Of a stretch of DNA of 56,319 nucleotides, positions 18,341 to 27,273 are shown piece after piece; within the stretch, counting starts at the first letter, position 1, and the number at the start of each line of letters is the position of its first letter. A model generated the notes under the pieces. The model was not told where the DNA came from, did not search any database, and was given only the letters and a program-made list of their open reading frames with translations. This stretch comes from CAYGUK01 sp964352985 (GTDB lineage Bacteria > Pseudomonadota > Gammaproteobacteria > JAHCLG01), in contig CAYGUK010000010.1 in the NCBI GenBank assembly GCA_964352985.1, forward strand, positions 1 through 56,319. Reading direction: 5' to 3'. The position numbers and the translations under genes were made by a program.

Positions 18341-18934
18341 GGACCATTGTCCTTTTTTCACACCGAGAAAAATTAAATACGTCGATATAATTAACAAAAG
18401 ATGGTAAACATCATTATCATATCGGAAATTAACGGGTAAGGTTTTACCTAAATAATATTGTGTTATCTCACGCGCGACTATCCAAAAAATATTCGACAAG
18501 ACAACCAAAATAAATCCTGTTCGCGCATATCCCAGTGTTAAAAACGCTGAAACCGCATATATAAACATTATAGGGATCGCAATAAAAATAAAATTAAGTT
18601 TTATAATAAATCCAACAATAAAAACGAATGTCACCAATACAATAATAAATTTCATAAGCAAATTAAATTCTATGGCAAAAGCCGTTACAACAGATAAACA
18701 AAACACACCACAAGCTATCGCATACCAAATCATGTTGTTAATTGAACTATCATGATAATAATGTGCGAATACTCCGCCCACCTTTAGTAAAAAAATGAGG
18801 AGAAAAAAAACCACAATCAAGCCAGTAAAATTATTTATTTTTTTTTGCCAATAATACAAAGCAAAAATAAAATAAATAAACAAAAATCCTGCATGAAAAG
18901 CATTGGTAATAATATTAGTTAATATGGCATCCAT
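18329..18934 (-). CDS. Polytopic membrane protein of unknown function
   Basis: A 201-residue protein that is nearly all hydrophobic, with about six membrane helices (for example AGFLFIYFIFALYYW, LIVVFFLLIFLLKVGGVFA and FILVVLSNIFWIV) and short charged loops. I recognise no family. Its 3' end overlaps that of the cystathionine gamma-lyase gene by 12 bp in convergent orientation. Residue composition and length argue for a real gene. Confidence 0.65.
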   Translation of the reverse strand: MDAILTNIITNAFHAGFLFIYFIFALYYWQKKINNFTGLIVVFFLLIFLLKVGGVFAHYYHDSSINNMIWYAIACGVFCLSVVTAFAIEFNLLMKFIIVLVTFVFIVGFIIKLNFIFIAIPIMFIYAVSAFLTLGYARTGFILVVLSNIFWIVAREITQYYLGKTLPVNFRYDNDVYHLLLIISTYLIFLGVKKGQWSSVT

Positions 18935-19236
18935 TACAAACCTCGCACGATCCTGTGTTCGAATTTATCATATTATTCAGAAAGTTAAAAGAAAATCCGC
19001 ATAACTAATTTAAAACCCCAAATTTAACATCATGAATAAAGAGACTTTCTTAATGATTATCCCTTCTTAAATAGACTAGTCAGAATTTTTCCTTTTCAAG
19101 GTTATTAAAAACTCATAATTGGATTCATAAATATTAATTTAATATTTAGATATTTATAAGGATTAATTACAAAATAGATGCTCAATTTGGCGAGAATAGT
19201 CTAATCTTATAGTGTAACGTTGAAATTGAGGTTGAT
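18935..19236. other. Intergenic region between a membrane-protein gene and the EthD-like gene
   Basis: About 300 bp of very AT-rich divergent spacer with no plausible coding frame. A weak promoter candidate for the EthD-like gene is TTGGCG at 19187 followed after 17 bp by TAGTGT at 19210. Nothing else stands out. Confidence 0.4.
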
Positions 19237-19632
19237 ATGATTAAGCTTATTTTCTGTGTGCGGAAAGGTGTTGATATTTCCACGGAAGAATTCCGCACTA
19301 TTTGGAATACGGATTATCGTAATAAACTCCTTGAGTTTGCAAAAATTGCTAAAGTAAAATCGCTTGATTTCAACTTAACCTTGCTTATAGAAGCCAATAC
19401 TAATTTTATGTTAGAGCGTGGTACCGCACCACCTTATGATGGTTTTATTGAATTTTATTGGAATAATGCCAATGAATTACAAGTAACAATGCAAGATAAA
19501 TCCGTTCAAGCATCGCTCGCGCAACTCCGAGCTTTATCCGATTCATTTATCGATATCTCGCATTCACGAATGTTTTTTGTGGAATGCAATCCCAGTATTA
19601 AGATCAATTCAAAAACAAATGAATGCCAATAA
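19237..19632 (+). CDS. EthD-like domain protein
   Basis: A 131-residue protein resembling the EthD ferredoxin-like fold: MIKLIFCVRKGVDISTEEFR at the N terminus is the usual opening (strand, then 'EEFRTIW' helix), and PPYDGFIEFYWNNANELQ is the typical central segment. EthD-like proteins act as small dimeric enzymes or partners in hydrocarbon and polyketide metabolism, but no such pathway is nearby. Its last 29 bp overlap the convergent small membrane-protein gene. Confidence 0.75.
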   Translation: MIKLIFCVRKGVDISTEEFRTIWNTDYRNKLLEFAKIAKVKSLDFNLTLLIEANTNFMLERGTAPPYDGFIEFYWNNANELQVTMQDKSVQASLAQLRALSDSFIDISHSRMFFVECNPSIKINSKTNECQ

Positions 19633-19927
19633 AAGATACAATCCCCCAAACCATCCATGCCATTAAGAAAGGATAAAGATAGGTTTTTTGTTTGTTACTG
19701 ATATAAAACATATAAAAGGTTAATTTGTAACATAAGCAAGTGATAGCAAAAATAACCAGTGCACAACCTAAAATTTGCCCCGCAACAACTGCATTTGGGT
19801 TTGATTGAATTAATGTTTTATAGTGACCATAATCCACAGGAATTTTATCATATAAAAAATACGCCACTCCGATTGAGGCTAAAAAAATTAATACCCAATT
19901 AATGATTCTCGCATTCTTTTCTGACAT
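19604..19927 (-). CDS. Small membrane protein, about three helices, unknown function
   Basis: A 107-residue protein with three hydrophobic segments: INWVLIFLASIGVAYFLY, AGQILGCALVIFAITCLC with the following KLTFYMFYI, and FLMAWMVWGIVSFIGIHLF. The N terminus is likely cytoplasmic. I recognise no family. It is convergent with, and overlaps, the EthD-like gene, and its start codon is 33 bp from that of divergent coaX. Confidence 0.6.
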   Translation of the reverse strand: MSEKNARIINWVLIFLASIGVAYFLYDKIPVDYGHYKTLIQSNPNAVVAGQILGCALVIFAITCLCYKLTFYMFYISNKQKTYLYPFLMAWMVWGIVSFIGIHLFLN

Positions 19928-19960
19928 TGTTTAGACTTACCTTTTAAATTCATTAGAGGC

Positions 19961-20728
19961 ATGAACATGCTCTTAGCTATCGATATTGGAAATACAAACA
20001 TTGTCCTTGGACTTACTCATGATAACACATGGATACATCATTGGCGTATTAAAACCGATGAAAATCGCATGCCAGATGAATATGCTGTTTTGTTGCATCA
20101 ATTGTTTGCTGAAAAAAATTTATCACTACAACAAGTTAATAAAATTATTATTAGTTCTGTCGTACCAAATTTAACTGAAATTTTATCCTCGATGCTCGCA
20201 TCGCGAACACAAATAAATCCCATTATTTTAAATGCAGAAACAGATACAGGAATAAAAATCGCGATTTCACCAGCTAATAGTACCGGGAGTGACATCATCG
20301 CAAATAGTGTAGCAGCTTACACAAAATTTAAAAATAACTGTCTCGTCGTTGATTTTGGCACAGCGACAACATTGATGGCAGTAAAAAAACCAGGTATATT
20401 GTTGGGTGGGGCTATTACAGCTGGATTAGAAACAACGCTTGAAGCACTTGTTAAAAAAACATCTCAATTAACAAAAATAGAATTATCGCCACCTGAAAAT
20501 ATCATCGGTAATAACACTCTCAGCGCCATGCAATCTGGCTTATTTTTAGGTCATATTTGTTTGCTAGAAGGCATGATTACTAAAATGCAAGATAATCTAG
20601 AAAAATGCCAAGTGATTGCAACTGGCGGATTAGCCTCAATTATTGGACAATACGTGAAGGGCATAGAACATATCGATCCGTGGTTAACACTCGAAGGATT
20701 GAAAATTATTGCCGATAAACATAAGTAA
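19961..20728 (+). CDS. coaX: Type III pantothenate kinase
   Basis: Catalyses the first step of CoA synthesis, phosphorylating pantothenate. The 255 residues fit the family. Motifs of the ASKHA fold are MLLAIDIGNTNIVLGL (phosphate 1), VVDFGTATTLMAV (phosphate 2 with catalytic Asp) and GGAITAGLETTLEALVKKTS. CoaX replaces the CoaA type found in enterobacteria and is usual in Legionella, Coxiella and Pseudomonas. It appears monocistronic. Confidence 0.96.
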   Translation: MNMLLAIDIGNTNIVLGLTHDNTWIHHWRIKTDENRMPDEYAVLLHQLFAEKNLSLQQVNKIIISSVVPNLTEILSSMLASRTQINPIILNAETDTGIKIAISPANSTGSDIIANSVAAYTKFKNNCLVVDFGTATTLMAVKKPGILLGGAITAGLETTLEALVKKTSQLTKIELSPPENIIGNNTLSAMQSGLFLGHICLLEGMITKMQDNLEKCQVIATGGLASIIGQYVKGIEHIDPWLTLEGLKIIADKHK

Positions 20729-20893
20729 AACTTAATGAAAAAAAAAGAAATCCTTATAAAAATAATATACTATGATTTCTTGGATGTTATAGCGCTTGTT
20801 ATTATCCTCTGATATTCGCTATGTTTTTTACAGGAATATACTACTCACAAATTTTAAAATACTATATTACGCTCTTAAATAAAAGGAAAAAAT

Positions 20894-22024
20894 ATGTTAT
20901 CAATCATGTCAGAATGGGAGCCTCAGCTAAAAAGTTTTGAACCCAATGTTCTTAAAATGAAAGAAAATTTTGATTCTCATAGAGATTATGTGCTTTCTGT
21001 TTTAGATTTACTCGCACGTTCTACACAGCAAAAAGTTGATAACCCAGAATTATTAACTTCTATTACAATGATGTGCACTCACATTGCTTGGACATTACAC
21101 GCCATTTTTAGAAATAGTGATTTAAGTGATGGGCCATTAAATAAAAAAACAGTTGATCTTATCCTGAGTCAATTATCTGAATTATTATCACACAATAAAA
21201 ATAATCCCGATTATAAATTTTGTTTCTCTTATTTGAAATACATCCAATCTGTGGTCCTTCGTGGTAGAGGTCAAATCAGTGAAGCAGAACGAGAAGCAAG
21301 AATTGCCATCTTGTATTTGCCTGATACTTTTAAACAAACTTTGATATGTGGTCATATGCGCAATGAATTTGGCCTACCGCTCATGTATCAAGGTAATCTC
21401 GATGGCGCTGAAAAACAATTTCTTGAGGCATTAAAATATTTAAATGCGCCAGAACAAAGAAGATATTCCGATGCCATGGCCCAAGCTTTAGGTGATTTAT
21501 CGTTAAGAACAAATATGAATTTAGCACAACTTTATTCAAGACAAGAAAAGCATGAACTCGCTGTTAAATATGCAGCAGACGCTCTTGATTCGAGAATAAA
21601 ATTAGCAGCAGAGAGTGCAGAAACCCCAGATACTGATCATTCAATTGCCTACAACTATATGGTGCTTGCCGATGCCGAGCTTGCATTTGCAAAAGCGCTA
21701 AAAATAGAAAACAAACTCGAAGAAAGTATAGATCAACTTAGACACGCGTATGGTAACGCTAGTAAGGCTATTGAGTTATATCAAAAGCATAATACAGAGT
21801 ATCAAAATTCAGGCAATGAAGAGTCTCTTTTAACAAATCAAAATTATATTAGAATGCGCACAATTCAAGTCGAAACATTTAAGCTACTCTATCCTGAAAG
21901 AGATCTTGATGCGGATGTTAGCCTAGTTTTACAAAGTGCAAGTAAAGCAAAAATGCAAAATTTAATTGAACGCCTAGAAGCATTACAAGGTGTGAAACCT
22001 GCAATTAAAGCATTACAAAGTTAA
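20894..22024 (+). CDS. TPR-like helical repeat protein, unknown function
   Basis: A 376-residue all-helical soluble protein with no signal peptide. Helix-turn-helix repeats resembling tetratricopeptides occupy about residues 115-310, for example MYQGNLDGAEKQFLEALKYL, NLAQLYSRQEKHELAVKYAA and ENKLEESIDQLRHAYG. The first 110 residues are also helical but do not match a repeat consensus. The frame is preceded by AAAGGA and followed by a very strong hairpin (22050-22082), so it is a discrete transcription unit. I do not recognise a specific family. TPR proteins mediate protein-protein contacts; a scaffold or a host-directed effector are both possible, without direct evidence. Confidence 0.75.
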   Translation: MLSIMSEWEPQLKSFEPNVLKMKENFDSHRDYVLSVLDLLARSTQQKVDNPELLTSITMMCTHIAWTLHAIFRNSDLSDGPLNKKTVDLILSQLSELLSHNKNNPDYKFCFSYLKYIQSVVLRGRGQISEAEREARIAILYLPDTFKQTLICGHMRNEFGLPLMYQGNLDGAEKQFLEALKYLNAPEQRRYSDAMAQALGDLSLRTNMNLAQLYSRQEKHELAVKYAADALDSRIKLAAESAETPDTDHSIAYNYMVLADAELAFAKALKIENKLEESIDQLRHAYGNASKAIELYQKHNTEYQNSGNEESLLTNQNYIRMRTIQVETFKLLYPERDLDADVSLVLQSASKAKMQNLIERLEALQGVKPAIKALQS

Positions 22025-22049
22025 TCACCTTAAATTTATTTTTACTCAC

Positions 22050-22082
22050 AACACTTAAGGGATATTTCATCCCTTAAGTGTT
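22050..22082 (+). terminator. Strong hairpin terminator after the TPR-like gene
   Basis: Perfect 14-bp arms (AACACTTAAGGGAT and its complement) flank a 5-nt loop ATTTC, starting 26 bp after the stop codon. It is followed by AGTATTTTATC, a modest T-rich tract. The stem is strong enough to end transcription before the nrd leader. Confidence 0.75.
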
Positions 22083-22384
22083 AGTATTTTATCATCACAA
22101 TTTTTCTTTTATTGTATTCTGTGTTCACAGAAATTTTCCATTGCAAGTTTGCGACATAACGCAATTAAAAATTTTTTAAAAGTTTTTTAATTCGATTAAA
22201 TTCTAACTAACCTCTCTAACTTATTGACTAAAAAGCGTCTCTTGATATTGTTAACAGGACGATATATTTGGGCACATTATATCCACAGGAAATCCAAGTT
22301 AAATTCTATTGCAATTTAAGAAAAAACGCCTTATCTTGTGTTTCAACACTTAGAGAACAACCATATATAGGGTTTATTGAGTGT

Positions 22385-22450
22385 CACTACAAAACGTCGT
22401 CGGCCTCTCGGGTTCGCTATCTGATTTTACGTTGACGACGTTCTGTAGTG
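22385..22450 (+). promoter_or_regulatory. Long imperfect palindrome in the nrdAB leader
   Basis: Arms at 22385-22401 and 22434-22450 are complementary at 16 of 17 positions (CACTACAAAACGTCGTC against GACGACGTTCTGTAGTG), enclosing a 32-nt loop. It starts about 165 bp before the nrdA start. It has no T-tract, so it is not a normal terminator. It could be a leader RNA structure, a protein-binding palindrome or a mobile miniature repeat. The GC content is higher than in the flanking DNA. Confidence 0.6.
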
Positions 22451-22550
22451 GTATCAAAGCGTAATCTATTTTAATTTCAATTCTTTCAAACTACCGTAAG
22501 GTACAAGGGATAGTTTTGCATAAAAAAAATGATTTATTTGCGGAGGGAAC

Positions 22551-25397
22551 ATGCAAGTCGATAATGAATTAGTAAAGGAAACCAAACACACTTCAGCACG
22601 TAATGAAGATGATATTTCAATCACAACAACATTGACCAATCCAGGTCAGTTAAATGTTATTCGACGTAATGGTGCGGTTACACCTTACGATGACAACAAA
22701 ATAATTGTCGCCATGACCAAAGCTTTTCTAGCAACAGAAGGTGGACTCGCTGCAAAATCGTCTCGTGTTCATGAAATCGTCAGTGAATTAACCGCACAAA
22801 TCACTCAGGCATTTAATTATCGCCTGCAAGGAAGTGGCACTCTGCATATTGAAGATATTCAAGATCAAGTTGAACTAGCACTGATGCGCCATGGCCATCA
22901 AAAAGTTGCCAGAAGCTATGTGCTATATCGCGAAGAACGCCGTAAACTGCGTGAGGACAAACACGCGGATCTTGGGGAAGATGATGGTGGTAGCGCAGGA
23001 GGCAGCATCCAAGCGGTGCTGCCAAACGGCGGAAAAATATTATTATCAAATGATTTTCTCCAAGCAATTATTAAAGACGCTGCCGCAAATTTACAACACG
23101 TTGATGAAAATTTAATTTTACAAGAAACCATTCGTAACCTTTATCAAGGCGTCCCCATTGCGGATGTTAGCAAAGCATTAATCATGACAGCGCGTACCAA
23201 AATCGAAAGCGAACCTGATTATAGTTTTGCTGCTGCAAGATTACTGCTAGCGACATTACGAGACGAAGCATTTCAATTTTTAAAATTAGCAAAATGTGAA
23301 TTTAATTACGAATTACAATCAAGATATAAAGAATATTTTCAAGCTTATATTCAACGCGGCATTGAACTAGAATTATTAGACCCTGCTTTAAACCAATTTG
23401 ATTTAGCACAATTAGGTGAAGCATTACAGTTAGAAAATGATATGCAATTTAGTTATCTTGGCTTGCAAACGCTTTATGATCGCTATTTTATTCATTCAAA
23501 TGAAATCCGCTTTGAATTACCTCAAGCATTTTTCATGCGAGTTGCAATGGGTTTAGCGATAAATGAAGATGATAAAAATAAAAGAGCCATTGAATTTTAC
23601 CAATTACTTGCATCATTTGATTTCATGAGTTCTACACCAACATTATTTAACTCAGGCACAACAAGACCGCAACTGTCCAGTTGTTTTCTAACCACTGTAC
23701 CAGATGATTTAGATGGAATTTACAGTGCGCTAAAAGATAATGCCTTATTATCAAAATTCGCTGGTGGCTTAGGAAATGATTGGACACCAGTTAGAGCAAT
23801 GGGCGCGAAAATAAAAGGCACCAATGGTAAGTCATTAGGCGTCGTACCTTTCTTAAATGTCGCCAATGCCAGCGCGGTTGCAGTAAACCAAGGCGGCAAA
23901 CGTAAAGGTGCTGTGTGCGCTTATTTAGAAACTTGGCATTTAGATATCGAAGAATTTTTAGAATTGCGTAAAAATACAGGCGATGATCGTCGTCGCACTC
24001 ATGACATGAATACGGCAAATTGGATCCCTGATTTATTTATGCAACGTGTTTTTAGTGATGATGAGTGGACCTTATTTTCACCCGATGAAGCAACCGATTT
24101 ACATGATTGTTATGGTGAAGAATTTCGTCAAACATATGAAAATTACGAACGCATGGCTGAACATGGTTTAATTAAAAATTATAAAAAAATTAAAGCGCTT
24201 AACTTGTGGCGTAAAATGCTATCACTCTTATTTGAAACAGGCCATCCTTGGTTAACATTTAAAGATCCTTGTAATATTCGATCACCTCAGCAACATATGG
24301 GCATCATTCACAGTTCAAATCTTTGTACTGAAATTACATTAAATACATCTGAAAATGAAATTGCCGTGTGTAACCTCGGTAGTATTAATTTACCTGCGCA
24401 TATAGATAATGATGGTTTGAATTTAGCGAAACTAGAAAAAACAGTGAACACCGCAATTCGCATGTTAGATAATGTCATTGACATTAATTACTACACAGTC
24501 CCTCAAGCCAGACGCTCTAATTTAAAACATCGCCCGATTGGCCTTGGGGTGATGGGTTTTCAGGATGCATTATATAAACAAGGCATTGCCTATTCATCGG
24601 ATGATGCAATTGAGTTTGCTGATACGTCGATGGAAGCCATTAGTTATTATGCGATTAAAGCGTCAACTAATCTTGCTGAAAAACGTGGTAGTTACGAAAG
24701 TTTTGAAGGTTCACTTTGGAGTCAAGGCATTATGCCGATTGATTCAATTGAACTCTTGCAACAACAACGCGGTGAATATTTAACTCAAGATAAATCGATG
24801 CGCATGGATTGGGACAGTTTAAGAACGAGAGTTAGAACAGTTGGTATGCGAAATTCAAATGTATTAGCAATTGCGCCAACAGCGACTATTTCAAATATTT
24901 GTGGTGTCACACAATCGATAGAACCTACTTTCCAAAATCTTTTTGTGAAATCAAATTTATCTGGCGAATTTACGATTGTTAATCCTTATCTTGTTGCAGA
25001 ACTTAAAGCCATCGATTTATGGGATGAAGTGATGGTAAACGATTTAAAATATTTTGATGGAAGTGTCCAAAAAATAAATCGGATCCCAGAAGCAATTAAA
25101 CTACGTTATCGTAGTGCATTTGAAGTTGAACCAAAATGGTTGGTTGAATGCGCATCTCGCAGACAAAAATGGATCGATCAATCACAGTCTTTAAACTTAT
25201 ATATCGCACAGCCTTCAGGTAAAAAACTCGATACCTTATATCGCATGGCATGGCTTAGAGGTTTAAAAACGACTTACTACTTAAGATCAATGGGTGCAAC
25301 CAACACTGAAAAAGCAACAATCCATGATGGTGCGTTAAATGCAGTAAAAGTCAAGGCTTGTGCTATCGATGATCCTGATTGTGAAGCTTGTCAATAA
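22551..25397 (+). CDS. nrdA: Ribonucleoside-diphosphate reductase class Ia, alpha subunit
   Basis: Makes deoxyribonucleotides from NDPs. The 948 residues exceed the roughly 760 of E. coli NrdA because of an extended N terminus like that of the Pseudomonas enzyme. A clear ATP cone starts at VIRRNGAVTPYDDNKIIVAM (about 35-130), and a second, degenerate cone-like region begins around residue 160. The catalytic core shows SSCFLTTVPDD (redox Cys), NLCTEITLNTS (Asn, thiyl-radical Cys, Glu), VCNLGSINLP (second redox Cys) and TYYLRSMG (radical-transfer tyrosines). The tail CAIDDPDCEACQ carries the exchangeable cysteines. A GGAGGG site precedes the ATG. It is followed by nrdB after about 50 bp. Confidence 0.98.
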   Translation: MQVDNELVKETKHTSARNEDDISITTTLTNPGQLNVIRRNGAVTPYDDNKIIVAMTKAFLATEGGLAAKSSRVHEIVSELTAQITQAFNYRLQGSGTLHIEDIQDQVELALMRHGHQKVARSYVLYREERRKLREDKHADLGEDDGGSAGGSIQAVLPNGGKILLSNDFLQAIIKDAAANLQHVDENLILQETIRNLYQGVPIADVSKALIMTARTKIESEPDYSFAAARLLLATLRDEAFQFLKLAKCEFNYELQSRYKEYFQAYIQRGIELELLDPALNQFDLAQLGEALQLENDMQFSYLGLQTLYDRYFIHSNEIRFELPQAFFMRVAMGLAINEDDKNKRAIEFYQLLASFDFMSSTPTLFNSGTTRPQLSSCFLTTVPDDLDGIYSALKDNALLSKFAGGLGNDWTPVRAMGAKIKGTNGKSLGVVPFLNVANASAVAVNQGGKRKGAVCAYLETWHLDIEEFLELRKNTGDDRRRTHDMNTANWIPDLFMQRVFSDDEWTLFSPDEATDLHDCYGEEFRQTYENYERMAEHGLIKNYKKIKALNLWRKMLSLLFETGHPWLTFKDPCNIRSPQQHMGIIHSSNLCTEITLNTSENEIAVCNLGSINLPAHIDNDGLNLAKLEKTVNTAIRMLDNVIDINYYTVPQARRSNLKHRPIGLGVMGFQDALYKQGIAYSSDDAIEFADTSMEAISYYAIKASTNLAEKRGSYESFEGSLWSQGIMPIDSIELLQQQRGEYLTQDKSMRMDWDSLRTRVRTVGMRNSNVLAIAPTATISNICGVTQSIEPTFQNLFVKSNLSGEFTIVNPYLVAELKAIDLWDEVMVNDLKYFDGSVQKINRIPEAIKLRYRSAFEVEPKWLVECASRRQKWIDQSQSLNLYIAQPSGKKLDTLYRMAWLRGLKTTYYLRSMGATNTEKATIHDGALNAVKVKACAIDDPDCEACQ

Positions 25398-25445
25398 TAC
25401 AAACTTTTTATTAAACAAAACCAAATTTTTGTGAGGGAACTAAGT

Positions 25446-26576
25446 GTGACTACTTTAAACTGGGATGAATATAGCGAAGAGAAACTAGCCAATAAACCAA
25501 ATCCGATTATTACATTAAACGGTAATACTGGACTTGAAGATCTCGAAATGGGTGCTGCCCGGTTACAAGTAGATGATAAACGTATTATTAATTGCAAAGC
25601 AGATTTAAATCAATTAGTCCCTTTTAAATATCATTGGGCATGGGAGAAATATTTAGCCGCTTGTGCTAATCATTGGATGCCCCAAGAAATAAATATGGCT
25701 GCAGATGTTGCACTTTGGAAAAATCCAAAAGGTTTAACTGAAGATGAAAGAACTATTATTAAGCGTAGTCTCGGCTTTTTCTCAACTGCTGATTCATTAG
25801 TTGCAAATAATTTAGTCTTAGCTGTTTATCGTCATATTACAAATCCTGAATGTCGACAATATTTACTAAGACAAGCATTTGAAGAAGCCATTCATACTCA
25901 TGCTTATCAATACGTGATTGAAAGTTTAGGCTTAGATGAAGCAGAAGTTTTTAACATGTATCGCGAACTCCCTTCTGTTGCCAAAAAAGCAAGTTGGGCT
26001 ATACCCTTTACGCGTTCTTTAGGTGATCGCACATTTAAAACGGGTACACCTGAAAACGATCAAAGATTACTTCGAGATTTGATTGCATTTTATGTGGTTT
26101 TCGAAGGTATTTTCTTTTACGTTGGATTCACTCAAATATTATCAATGGGACGCCGTAATAAAATGACGGGAACGGCTGAACAATTTCAATATATTTTACG
26201 CGATGAATCCATGCACATGAATTTTGGTATTGATGTTATTAATCAAATTAAAATTGAAAATCCTCACTTATGGACCACCACATTCCAACAAGAAATGATC
26301 GCCTTAATAAAACAAGGTGTAGAACTTGAGTGCCAATACGCAGTGGATACCATGCCCCGCGGAATTCTAGGTTTAAATGCGGGGATGTTTAAAGAATATT
26401 TACAATACATTGCAAATCGACGATTAAATCAAATTGGCTTGCCTGAACAATATGAAGGCGTAACCAATCCTTTTCCATGGATGAGTGAAATGATGGATTT
26501 GAAAAAAGAAAAAAACTTTTTTGAAACTCGTGTCACTGAATATCAAACAGGTGGTGCACTTAATTGGGATGAGTAA
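25446..26576 (+). CDS. nrdB: Ribonucleoside-diphosphate reductase class Ia, beta subunit
   Basis: Houses the diiron-tyrosyl radical cofactor. I start it at the GTG at 25446 (VTTLNWDEY), 7 bp after the AGGGA site; an in-frame GTG at 25431 would place that ribosome site inside the gene. The product is 376 residues. Iron ligands can be read in AADVALWKNP (Asp), FEEAIHTHAYQY (Glu and His, with the radical-type Tyr four residues after the His), FVVFEGIFFYVGF without its first residue (Glu) and RDESMHMNFGID (Glu, His). The C-terminal tail TGGALNWDE fits the peptide that docks into NrdA. A hairpin follows. Confidence 0.97.
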   Translation: MTTLNWDEYSEEKLANKPNPIITLNGNTGLEDLEMGAARLQVDDKRIINCKADLNQLVPFKYHWAWEKYLAACANHWMPQEINMAADVALWKNPKGLTEDERTIIKRSLGFFSTADSLVANNLVLAVYRHITNPECRQYLLRQAFEEAIHTHAYQYVIESLGLDEAEVFNMYRELPSVAKKASWAIPFTRSLGDRTFKTGTPENDQRLLRDLIAFYVVFEGIFFYVGFTQILSMGRRNKMTGTAEQFQYILRDESMHMNFGIDVINQIKIENPHLWTTTFQQEMIALIKQGVELECQYAVDTMPRGILGLNAGMFKEYLQYIANRRLNQIGLPEQYEGVTNPFPWMSEMMDLKKEKNFFETRVTEYQTGGALNWDE

Positions 26577-26583
26577 AAAATTT

Positions 26584-26625
26584 ATTTTCAGCGCTAATTC
26601 ACTATAAAAAATTGGCGCTGAAAAT
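26584..26625. terminator. Hairpin between nrdB and a convergent gene (possibly bidirectional)
   Basis: Perfect 11-bp arms ATTTTCAGCGC and GCGCTGAAAAT enclose a 20-nt AT-rich loop, 8 bp after the nrdB stop. On the minus strand the stem is followed by a run of six T's (AAATTTTTTAC), which makes it a better terminator for the leftward orphan gene than for nrdB. Confidence 0.6.
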
Positions 26626-26650
26626 CTTAGTGTATTCTAGTTATTTCAAA

Positions 26651-27211
26651 CTATGGAAATTGAATCATTCTACCTACTTGAGGATAACAATCTAAAATTT
26701 CGTCACAGATTAAACGATCTTGATCTTTATCAATAATATGAAGATTACATAATAATTGACGAATAAAATCATCACAGTGTCCAAAGTCTTCAACAGGCAT
26801 TTCCAAACAAAAAAGACGGCGACCTAAAGGTTCATTGGTATCGGGATCTCGTAATGAAATATCACGTGCTTGTATAGAAAGTTCTGTTAGCTGATTGACT
26901 AAAGTATACAAGGTGGTCATGTTCTTTATATAATCTAAAGTTGCATCAATGAAATCAATATTGCCATGAAATGGTAGGGAATAAAAAAAATAATTAATCA
27001 TAGTACGAGTAAAAACATCTGCTGAACTCTGCAGTAAAAAATAAATATTCGATGGTATTCCTATTTGCAGATAATTTTTGTTATTATCTTTCTGGATAAT
27101 ATTTAGCAAAATAACTTCAGAATCATCTACAAAATTTTCTTGTACTTGCTCCTGGTCAGGATCATTTTCATCTAAAGGCGCGGGTAAATCAGGATTATTG
27201 TATCTACTCAA
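26651..27211 (-). CDS. Orphan protein of unknown function
   Basis: A 186-residue soluble protein with no signal peptide. The N terminus is acidic and Pro/Asp/Glu-rich (PAPLDENDPDQEQVQENF). The middle is helical (ATLDYIKNMTTLYTLVNQL) and the C-terminal half contains four cysteines (LFCLEMP, FGHCDDF, LLCNLH, LICDEILDCYP gives two more, so six in all). I recognise no family. It is isolated, convergent with nrdB, and separated from the next gene by a 62-bp spacer. A plausible frame and terminator support it being real. Confidence 0.6.
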   Translation of the reverse strand: MSRYNNPDLPAPLDENDPDQEQVQENFVDDSEVILLNIIQKDNNKNYLQIGIPSNIYFLLQSSADVFTRTMINYFFYSLPFHGNIDFIDATLDYIKNMTTLYTLVNQLTELSIQARDISLRDPDTNEPLGRRLFCLEMPVEDFGHCDDFIRQLLCNLHIIDKDQDRLICDEILDCYPQVGRMIQFP

Positions 27212-27273
27212 AATTTATTCCTCCAAAAATTATAATTATTATTTAATGGGACAGGAATTATATCGTAAGTTTA

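Larger units (their letters stand above)
22025..22550 (+). other. Long nrdAB leader region, no coding frame
   Basis: This 526-bp stretch contains the terminator of the upstream TPR gene (22050-22082) and then the nrdAB promoter/leader. It has two ATATAT-centred tracts (22262-22267 and 22363-22368). The second gives ACCATATATAGGGT, a partial match of about 12 of 16 to the NrdR box consensus. A long hairpin lies at 22385-22450. A GGAGGG Shine-Dalgarno sits just before the nrdA start. NrdR control is expected for ribonucleotide reductase genes, but the boxes here are imperfect and about 100 bp apart, not the usual roughly 30. Confidence 0.5.

Noticed and set aside
20745..20781. 8-bp inverted repeat after coaX as a terminator
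   Set aside because: Short AT-rich stem with a 21-nt loop and no following T-tract; too weak to call.
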